In this document: piece by piece, positions 57,010-64,000 of the stretch
Layout: each line of letters opens with the position of its first letter
Position numbering within the stretch: the stretch's first letter is position 1
Source: Pseudomonas sp. PDM18
GTDB lineage: Bacteria; Pseudomonadota; Gammaproteobacteria; Pseudomonadales; Pseudomonadaceae
NCBI RefSeq assembly: GCF_014852585.1
Contig: NZ_JACVBX010000004.1
Coordinates: 310,001-374,000, forward strand
Length of the DNA stretch: 64,000 nt
Direction: 5' to 3'
Notes under the pieces: generated by a model
Databases searched by the model: none
The model's input: only the letters and a program-made list of their open reading frames with translations
What the model was told of the DNA's origin: nothing
Translations under genes and position numbers: made by a program

Positions 57010-57843
57010 ATGAATAACGAGATAGTGCAATACCGGGTCAATGATTATGAACTGACGTGCCAGGTTGCCGGGCAGGGCGTGCCGCTGCTGCTTGTGCATG
57101 GGTCACTCTGTGACTACCGCTACTGGCAGGGGCAGGTTCAGGCGTTGTCTGCCCGTTATCGTGTGGTGGTGCCCAGCCTGCGCCACTATTTTCCCGAGCA
57201 GTGGGATGGCGCGGGGTCGGGTTTTACCACGCAGCAGCATGTCGATGATCTGTTGGCGTTGCTCGATCAGTTGCCCTGTCCGGTTCACCTGCTGGGGCAT
57301 TCGCGGGGCGGTAATATCTGTCTGCGTGTGGCGCTGGCGGCTCCGCAGAAATTGCTCTCGTTGACGCTCGCCGATCCCGGCGGGGACTTTGCCGATGATG
57401 TTTTTGCGGGGGTAAATATCGAGGCGCCAGTATCTCCCGTGGAACGTAATCAGTTTCGTCAGCAGGCGCTGGAGATGATTCGAGCGGGGGCGGTGGAAGA
57501 GGGGCTGCAACTCTTCGTCGATACTGTCAGTGGTGCGGGAGTCTGGTCGCGGTCTTCCCGGCAATTCCGCGAAATGGCGACAGCTAATGCGATGACATTG
57601 GTTGGGCAGGTCGCCGATCATCCTGTGCCTATAAAACATGAGCAGATCCTGCAATTGCAGTTGCCGGTATTGCTGATCGGCGGGGCAAAAAGTCCGGAGC
57701 CGTTTCCGCGAATCATCCAGGCATTGCAATCGACACTGGTGGATGCGCGCTCGGTGACGATTCCTGGTGCGTCCCACGGCATGAATGTGATCCGCCCTGC
57801 GTCGTTCAATCGCAGCGTGTTGGAATTTGTCGAGCAGTACTGA
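57010..57843 (+). CDS. Alpha/beta hydrolase
   Basis: A 277-residue alpha/beta-fold hydrolase. Catalytic Ser in LLGHSRGGNICL, His in IPGASHGMNV, and an Asp candidate in the IGGAKSPEPF region or nearby; the oxyanion motif LLVHGSLCDYRYW is present. No signal peptide. Codon use is less GC-biased than its neighbours (for example TTTTTTGCGGGG and ATAAAACATGAG stretches), suggesting later acquisition or low expression. Equivalent by position to PA2745. Substrate unknown. ATG at 57010 has only a weak ribosome-binding site. Confidence 0.8.
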   Translation: MNNEIVQYRVNDYELTCQVAGQGVPLLLVHGSLCDYRYWQGQVQALSARYRVVVPSLRHYFPEQWDGAGSGFTTQQHVDDLLALLDQLPCPVHLLGHSRGGNICLRVALAAPQKLLSLTLADPGGDFADDVFAGVNIEAPVSPVERNQFRQQALEMIRAGAVEEGLQLFVDTVSGAGVWSRSSRQFREMATANAMTLVGQVADHPVPIKHEQILQLQLPVLLIGGAKSPEPFPRIIQALQSTLVDARSVTIPGASHGMNVIRPASFNRSVLEFVEQY

Positions 57844-57983
57844 GCGAAGTCAGGCTTGCCGCTCGTCAGCTTCCTTAACTTGCAGTAACATCCCACGCCT
57901 TGCCCGCTATCGTTTGCGGGCAGGTTTTCGATTTCTTCCAGTGATCTACGTCCGCGCGCGAATGCGCAGGGTGCCGACAAGGC

Positions 57984-58004
57984 GCCTGCCACTGTGAGGC
58001 AGGC
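57984..58004 (+). promoter_or_regulatory. Possible ThrRS autoregulatory hairpin (tRNA-Thr anticodon-arm mimic)
   Basis: Stem GCCTGCC/GGCAGGC with 7-base loop ACTGTGA. The loop places TGT (UGU, a threonine anticodon) at the positions of anticodon bases 34-36, including G35 and U36, the identity bases for ThrRS. In E. coli thrS is repressed when ThrRS binds a leader stem-loop that mimics the tRNA-Thr anticodon arm. This one ends 80 bases before the thrS ATG. Conservation must be tested. Confidence 0.4.
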
Positions 58005-58084
58005 TTGCCCGGCGGGCGACGCTTACTGGCACATCCCAACCCATGTGGCCTTTCGTAGGGGTCACCACTAGGAGAGGAGGCGCC

Positions 58085-60007
58085 ATGCCCATCATTACTC
58101 TTCCCGACGGTAGTCAGCGTTCCTTCGATCATCCGGTCAGCGTGACCGAGGTGGCGCAATCCATTGGCGCGGGACTGGCGAAAGCCACCCTGGCCGGCAA
58201 GGTCAACGGCCGACTGGTCGATGCCTGCGACATCATCGACAGCGACGCGACCCTGCAGATCATTACCCCGAAGGACGAGGACGGGCTGGAAATCATCCGC
58301 CACTCCTGCGCTCACCTGGTGGGCCATGCGGTCAAGCAGCTGTACCCGACCGCCAAGATGGTTATCGGCCCGGTGATCGACGAAGGCTTCTATTACGACA
58401 TCGCCTTCGAGCGCCCCTTCACGCCGGAAGACATGGCTGCGATCGAAAAGCGCATGGCCGAGCTGATCGAGAAGGACTACGACGTCATCAAGAAGATGAC
58501 GCCGCGTGCCGAAGTCATCGAGACCTTCAAGGCTCGTGGTGAGGAATACAAGCTGCGCCTCATCGACGACATGCCGGACGAGAAGGCCATGGGCCTGTAC
58601 TTCCACGAGGAGTACGTGGACATGTGCCGCGGCCCGCACGTGCCGAACACCCGATTCCTGAAGGCCTTCAAGCTGACCAAGATTTCTGGTGCCTACTGGC
58701 GTGGCGACTCGAAGAACGAGCAACTGCAGCGCGTCTACGGCACCGCCTGGGCGGACAAGAAGCAACTGGCTGCCTACATCCAGCGCATCGAGGAAGCCGA
58801 GAAGCGCGATCACCGTCGCATCGGCAAGCAGCTCGACCTCTTCCACCTCCAGGAAGAAGCTCCTGGCATGGTCTTCTGGCACCCGAACGGCTGGACCGTT
58901 TACCAAGTGCTCGAGCAGTACATGCGCAAGGTGCAGCGCGACCACGGCTACGTGGAAGTCCGCACCCCGCAGGTCGTCGACCGCATCCTCTGGGAGCGCT
59001 CCGGCCACTGGACCAACTACGCCGAGAACATGTTCACCACTTCGTCGGAAAGCCGTGACTTCGCGGTCAAGCCGATGAACTGCCCATGTCACGTGCAGAT
59101 ATTCAATCAGGGCCTGAAATCCTACCGCGACCTACCGCTGCGTCTTGCCGAGTTCGGTGCCTGCCACCGCAACGAGCCGTCCGGCGCGCTGCACGGCATC
59201 ATGCGCGTGCGTGGCTTCACCCAGGACGACGCCCACATCTTCTGCACCGAAGAACAGGTGAAGAAGGAAGCGGCTGACTTCATCAAGCTGACCCTGCAGG
59301 TCTACTCGGACTTCGGCTTCACCGATGTTTCCATGAAGTTGTCCACTCGTCCGGCCAAGCGAGTCGGTTCCGAAGAGTTGTGGGATCGCGCCGAAAGTGC
59401 GCTGGCCGACGCTCTGAACGAATCCGGCCTGGAGTGGGAATACCAGCCGGGGGAGGGGGCTTTCTACGGTCCGAAGATCGAGTTCACCCTGAAGGACTGC
59501 CTCGGCCGTAACTGGCAGTGCGGCACCCTGCAGTACGACCCGAACCTGCCGGAGCGTCTGGATGCCAGCTATATCGCCGAAGATAACAGCCGTACCCGCC
59601 CGGTCATGCTGCACCGCGCGATCCTCGGCTCCTTCGAGCGCTTCATCGGCATGCTCATCGAGCACTATGCCGGCCTGTTCCCGGCGTGGCTCGCACCGAC
59701 CCAGGCAGTGGTGATGAATATCACTGACAAGCAGGGCGAATGGGCTGAAGAAGTGGTGCGTCAGCTCGAGCAAAGCGGATTCCGTGCCAAGTCTGACTTG
59801 AGAAACGAGAAAATTGGCTTTAAAATCCGCGAGCATACTTTGCTCAAGGTTCCCTATCTGCTGGTTATCGGCGATAGAGAAGTTGAATCGCAGGCCGTCG
59901 CCGTACGTACGCGCGAAGGGGCAGACCTCGGCTCGATGCCGGTCGCCCAGTTCGCTGAGCTGCTCGCTCAGGCGGTTTCCCGGCGTGGTCGCCAAGACTC
60001 GGAGTAA
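58085..60007 (+). CDS. thrS: Threonyl-tRNA synthetase
   Basis: Charges tRNA-Thr with threonine; class II, cytoplasmic, 640 residues. TGS domain (~1-65, starting [14 protein letters not shown]), editing domain with [14 protein letters not shown] (His for removing mischarged Ser), catalytic core with motif 2 [20 protein letters not shown] and motif 3 [16 protein letters not shown], Zn-ligand Cys in [11 protein letters not shown], and C-terminal anticodon-binding domain. ATG at 58085 follows AGGAGAGGAGG. First gene of the translation operon with infC. Confidence 0.97.
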   Translation: MPIITLPDGSQRSFDHPVSVTEVAQSIGAGLAKATLAGKVNGRLVDACDIIDSDATLQIITPKDEDGLEIIRHSCAHLVGHAVKQLYPTAKMVIGPVIDEGFYYDIAFERPFTPEDMAAIEKRMAELIEKDYDVIKKMTPRAEVIETFKARGEEYKLRLIDDMPDEKAMGLYFHEEYVDMCRGPHVPNTRFLKAFKLTKISGAYWRGDSKNEQLQRVYGTAWADKKQLAAYIQRIEEAEKRDHRRIGKQLDLFHLQEEAPGMVFWHPNGWTVYQVLEQYMRKVQRDHGYVEVRTPQVVDRILWERSGHWTNYAENMFTTSSESRDFAVKPMNCPCHVQIFNQGLKSYRDLPLRLAEFGACHRNEPSGALHGIMRVRGFTQDDAHIFCTEEQVKKEAADFIKLTLQVYSDFGFTDVSMKLSTRPAKRVGSEELWDRAESALADALNESGLEWEYQPGEGAFYGPKIEFTLKDCLGRNWQCGTLQYDPNLPERLDASYIAEDNSRTRPVMLHRAILGSFERFIGMLIEHYAGLFPAWLAPTQAVVMNITDKQGEWAEEVVRQLEQSGFRAKSDLRNEKIGFKIREHTLLKVPYLLVIGDREVESQAVAVRTREGADLGSMPVAQFAELLAQAVSRRGRQDSE

Positions 60008-60009
60008 TC

Positions 60010-60558
60010 ATTATTAAGCGTGAAATGAGACAGGATAAGCGGGCTGTCCCGAAACCGCCGATCAACGAGAACATCACCGCCCGTGAGGTTCGCCTGATTG
60101 GTGCTGACGGTCAGCAGATTGGTGTGGTCTCCCTCGATGAGGCTCTCCGTCTGGCTGACGAAGCCAAGCTGGACCTGGTGGAAATTTCTGCTGATGCGGT
60201 GCCCCCTGTCTGCCGCATCATGGACTACGGCAAGCACCTCTTCGAGAAGAAGAAGCAAGCCGCTGCTGCGAAGAAGAACCAGCACCAGCAACAGATCAAA
60301 GAAATCAAGTTTCGTCCAGGGACGGAAGAAGGGGATTACCAGGTAAAACTACGCAACCTGGTACGTTTCCTTAATGAAGGGGACAAGGCCAAGGTATCGC
60401 TTCGATTCCGTGGTCGTGAGATGGCCCACCAGGAGCTGGGCATGGAGCTACTGAAGCGAGTCGAAACCGACCTCGCCGAAGTCGGCACCGTGGAACAGCA
60501 TCCTAAGCTGGAAGGACGCCAGCTGATGATGGTCATCGCTCCCAAGAAGCGTAAATAA
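60010..60558 (+). CDS. infC: Translation initiation factor IF-3 (non-ATG start)
   Basis: Binds the 30S subunit and checks start-codon pairing. 182 residues from ATT at 60010 ([21 protein letters not shown]). IF-3 genes use rare starts (AUU) for self-regulation. GGAG at 60001-60004 lies five bases before ATT at 60010 and eight before ATT at 60013, so either may be used. The first ATG (60025) would remove the conserved first residues. N-domain (~15-80; [15 protein letters not shown]) and C-domain (~90-182; [18 protein letters not shown]) are intact. It starts two bases after the thrS stop. Confidence 0.93.
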   Translation: MIKREMRQDKRAVPKPPINENITAREVRLIGADGQQIGVVSLDEALRLADEAKLDLVEISADAVPPVCRIMDYGKHLFEKKKQAAAAKKNQHQQQIKEIKFRPGTEEGDYQVKLRNLVRFLNEGDKAKVSLRFRGREMAHQELGMELLKRVETDLAEVGTVEQHPKLEGRQLMMVIAPKKRK

Positions 60559-60618
60559 CCTCCCGGGCACTGGCAGGCCTGATGGTTATCAGTTGTTAAC
60601 GAATGCGGAGTACCAAAC

Positions 60619-60813
60619 ATGCCAAAGATGAAAACCAAGAGTGGCGCCAAAAAGCGCTTCAAAGTGACTGCTGGTGGCATCAAGCACAAGCACGCTTTCA
60701 AGAGCCACATCCTGACCAAAATGACCACCAAGCGTAAGCGTCAGCTGCGCGGCACTTCGATGCTCGCTGCTTCCGACGTTCGCCGTGTAGCGCGCTCCCT
60801 GCGTCTGCGTTGA
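60619..60813 (+). CDS. rpmI: 50S ribosomal protein L35
   Basis: 64-residue basic ribosomal protein, start [20 protein letters not shown] as in all L35 proteins. In E. coli L20 represses rpmI-rplT by binding the rpmI leader; a similar structure may lie at 60559-60618 and in the infC end, but I cannot confirm it. It begins 60 bases after infC and 21 before rplT. Confidence 0.96.
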   Translation: MPKMKTKSGAKKRFKVTAGGIKHKHAFKSHILTKMTTKRKRQLRGTSMLAASDVRRVARSLRLR

Positions 60814-60834
60814 TTTCTGGTAGAGGATAAATAA

Positions 60835-61191
60835 ATGGCTCGTGTTAAGCGTGGCGTGATTGCCCGTCGTCGTCACAAAAAGATTCTGAAGCTCGCAAAA
60901 GGCTACTATGGCGCGCGTTCGCGCGTGTTCCGTGTTGCCAAGCAGGCGGTAATCAAAGCAGGCCAATACGCCTACCGTGACCGTCGTCAGCGCAAGCGTC
61001 AGTTCCGCGCTCTGTGGATCGCTCGTATCAACGCTGGTGCTCGTCTGAACGGTCTGTCCTACAGCCGTCTGATCGCTGGCCTGAAAAAAGCGGCCATCGA
61101 GATCGACCGTAAGGTCCTGGCCGATCTGGCTGTGAACGAAAAAGCGGCGTTTACCGCAATTGTCGAGAAAGCGAAAGCCAGCCTGGCTTAA
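60835..61191 (+). CDS. rplT: 50S ribosomal protein L20
   Basis: 118-residue ribosomal assembly protein, with N-terminal extension [20 protein letters not shown] and globular domain from [14 protein letters not shown]. Known as repressor of its own operon in E. coli. Followed by a Rho-independent terminator before pheS. Confidence 0.96.
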   Translation: MARVKRGVIARRRHKKILKLAKGYYGARSRVFRVAKQAVIKAGQYAYRDRRQRKRQFRALWIARINAGARLNGLSYSRLIAGLKKAAIEIDRKVLADLAVNEKAAFTAIVEKAKASLA

Positions 61192-61236
61192 GCCCCGCGA
61201 CAGTTACCGGATCTTGGTCCGGACGTAACGTCACCG

Positions 61237-62305
<1,069 letters not shown>

Positions 62306-62339
62306 CCCGCACGACCGTCAACGCATTTAGGAGAGCAGG

Positions 62340-64000
62340 ATGAAATTCAGTGAACAGTGGCTGCGGAGCTGGGTAAATCCGCAGGTATCCCGTGACGAGC
62401 TGGTGGCTCGTCTGTCCATGGCCGGCCTCGAGGTCGACGCCGTGATCCCGGTTGCCGGCCAGTTTAGCGGCGTGATCGTGGGTGAAGTATTGTCGACCGA
62501 ACAGCACCCGGACGCCGACAAACTACGCGTCTGCCAGGTCAGCAACGGTTCGGAGACCTTCCAGGTCGTCTGCGGCGCGCCGAATGTGCGCCCGGGCCTG
62601 AAGATCCCCTTCGCCATGATCGGCGCCGAGCTGCCGGGCGACTTCAAGATCAAGAAGGCCAAGCTGCGCGGCGTTGAATCCAACGGCATGCTTTGCTCGG
62701 CCAAAGAGCTGGAAATCAGCGAAGAGAACGCCGGCCTGATGGAGCTCGCCGCGGATGCGCCCGTGGGCGCCAACATCCGCGACTACCTCGAACTGAACGA
62801 CGCCTCCATCGAGATCGGCCTGACCCCGAACCGCGGCGACTGCCTGTCACTGACCGGCCTCGCCCGTGAAGTCGGCGCGCTGTATAGTGCCGAGGTTAAG
62901 CCGGTGGTGGTCAACGCTGTTGCTCCGCATATCGATGATGTACGCAGCATCGAGCTGCTGGCGCCCAAGGCTTGCCCGCGCTACCTCGGTCGCGTGATTC
63001 GCAACGTCGACCTGAGCAAGCCGTCCCCCTTGTGGATGGTCGAGCGCTTGCGCCGTTCCGATATCCGCAGCATCGACGCCGCCGTCGACATCACCAACTA
63101 CGTGATGATTGAGCTGGGCCAGCCGATGCACGCCTTCGACCTCGACGAGATCAAGGGTGGCATTCGCGTGCGCATGGCGGAGGAGGGCGAGAAGCTCGTC
63201 CTACTCGACGGCCAGGAAGTCACCCTGCGTGCCGACACCCTGGTCATCGCCGACCACGAACGCGCCCTGGCCATTGCCGGCGTGATGGGCGGTGAGCACA
63301 GCGGCGTCAGCGCCAAGACCCGCGACCTGTTCCTCGAAAGCGCCTTCTTCGACAACATCGCCGTGGCCGGGAAGGCTCGTTCCTATGGTCTGCACACCGA
63401 TGCCTCGCACCGCTTCGAGCGCGGCGTGGACTCGCAGCTGGCCCGTCGCGCCATGGAGCGCGCCACCGAGCTGCTGCTGCAGATCGTCGGCGGCGAAGCC
63501 GGTCCTATCGTCGAGCAAGCCAGCGAAGCCGATCTGCCGAAGGTCGCGCCGGTCACCCTGCGTGCTGAGCGTATCGCCCAGATGCTGGGCATGACCCTGG
63601 AAAACGCCGAGATCGAGCGTCTGCTCAGCGCTCTGGAATTCGACATCCAGAAAGCCGGTGCCGATGCTTGGACCGTGGGGGTGCCGAGCCATCGCTTCGA
63701 CGTTTCCATCGAAGTCGACCTGATCGAAGAGTTGGGCCGCCTGTACGGCTACAACCGTCTGCCGGTTCGTTATCCGCAGGCCCGCCTGGCGCCGAACACC
63801 AAGTCCGAGTCCCAGGCCGAACTGCCGGCGTTGCGCCGCCTGCTGGTCGCGCGCGACTACCAGGAAGCCATTACTTACAGCTTCATCGATCCCAAGCTGT
63901 TCCAGCTGTTCCATCCTGGCGTCGAGCCGCTGATGCTGGCCAACCCGATCTCCGCCGACATGGCCGCCATGCGCGCCTCGCTCTGGCCGGGTCTGGTGAA
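62340..64000 (+). CDS. pheT: Phenylalanyl-tRNA synthetase beta subunit (3' end outside window)
   Basis: Beta chain of PheRS; 553 codons of an expected ~790 are present. N-terminal domain with tRNA-binding EMAP-like fold (~40-150; GVIVGEVLSTEQHPDADKLR), B3/B4 editing domain (IEIGLTPNRGDCLSLTGLA; GQPMHAFDLDEI), B5 domain (~400-475; ITLRAERIAQMLG-like VTLRAERIAQMLGM), then the start of the catalytic-like core (VDLIEELGRLYGYNRLP). The start ATG at 62340 follows AGGAGAGC. It runs off the right edge, so the C-terminal ferredoxin-fold anticodon domain is not seen. Confidence 0.96.
   Translation, partial: MKFSEQWLRSWVNPQVSRDELVARLSMAGLEVDAVIPVAGQFSGVIVGEVLSTEQHPDADKLRVCQVSNGSETFQVVCGAPNVRPGLKIPFAMIGAELPGDFKIKKAKLRGVESNGMLCSAKELEISEENAGLMELAADAPVGANIRDYLELNDASIEIGLTPNRGDCLSLTGLAREVGALYSAEVKPVVVNAVAPHIDDVRSIELLAPKACPRYLGRVIRNVDLSKPSPLWMVERLRRSDIRSIDAAVDITNYVMIELGQPMHAFDLDEIKGGIRVRMAEEGEKLVLLDGQEVTLRADTLVIADHERALAIAGVMGGEHSGVSAKTRDLFLESAFFDNIAVAGKARSYGLHTDASHRFERGVDSQLARRAMERATELLLQIVGGEAGPIVEQASEADLPKVAPVTLRAERIAQMLGMTLENAEIERLLSALEFDIQKAGADAWTVGVPSHRFDVSIEVDLIEELGRLYGYNRLPVRYPQARLAPNTKSESQAELPALRRLLVARDYQEAITYSFIDPKLFQLFHPGVEPLMLANPISADMAAMRASLWPGLV

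Overview
This window is a chromosomal segment of a GC-rich Pseudomonas from the P. aeruginosa lineage. Blocks of genes follow P. aeruginosa PAO1 order as I remember it: nrdB-nrdA-two-component pair, pcpS-DLH hydrolase-alginate lyase-lytic transglycosylase-nap-oprH-phoP-phoQ-AraC-dctA (about PA1155-PA1183), pykF-ttuD-glxR-hyi-gcl-hbpS-tetR-moaA (about PA1498-PA1505), PA2776-PA2779, and hydrolase-thrS-infC-rpmI-rplT-pheS-pheT (about PA2739-PA2745). The blocks are joined differently from PAO1. All family calls come from reading the sequence and from memory; no search was run.

Bases 1-11700: class Ia ribonucleotide reductase (nrdB partial, nrdA) with a long leader carrying NrdR-, DnaA- and AlgR-type motifs; a divergent RstA/RstB-like two-component system split by a GNAT acetyltransferase gene; the molybdate importer modABC behind a ModE-like box; and the phosphopantetheinyl transferase pcpS. 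Bases 11700-25700: a possible small RNA, a dienelactone hydrolase, a cytoplasmic-type PL7 alginate lyase overlapping a lytic transglycosylase gene, the periplasmic nitrate reductase operon napEFDABC, the Mg2+/polymyxin-response operon oprH-phoP-phoQ behind a PhoP box, an AraC-type regulator, and dctA with a clear sigma-54 promoter.

Bases 25700-38800: a repeat-rich gap, the MASE2 adenylate cyclase CyaB, an HD-domain protein, a LuxR regulator divergent from an amino acid permease and an S58 aminopeptidase, a sulfate-binding protein, a DUF4139 protein, the Ser/Thr symporter SstT, a DapF-like protein lacking one catalytic cysteine, and a urea transporter with a structured upstream region. Bases 38800-47060: a glyoxylate-to-pyruvate operon (gcl, hyi, glxR, glycerate kinase, pykF), with repeated TTGTATACAA-type sites between gcl and a divergent HbpS-like gene, then a TetR regulator.

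Bases 47060-54060: moaA, a periplasmic binding protein, a small phosphatase coupled to an unknown gene, the PA2779/PA2778-type pair (small exported membrane protein plus C39-like lipoprotein peptidase), a formate/nitrite-type transporter, and the polyamine oxidase pauB3. Bases 54060-64000: tRNA-Val, several small hypothetical genes, an MvaU-type H-NS-like protein, an alpha/beta hydrolase, and the translation cluster thrS-infC-rpmI-rplT-pheS-pheT (partial). Upstream of thrS is a 7-bp stem with a 7-base loop that places a threonine anticodon (UGU) at the anticodon position.

Functional threads: molybdenum supply (modABC, moaA) fits the Mo-dependent NapA. The glyoxylate operon carries two-carbon units to pyruvate. 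Intergenic gaps are full of three REP-like palindromic repeat families. The least understood pieces are the PA2779/PA2778 pair, the orphan terminator at 11861, the urea-transporter leader and the DapF-like protein.
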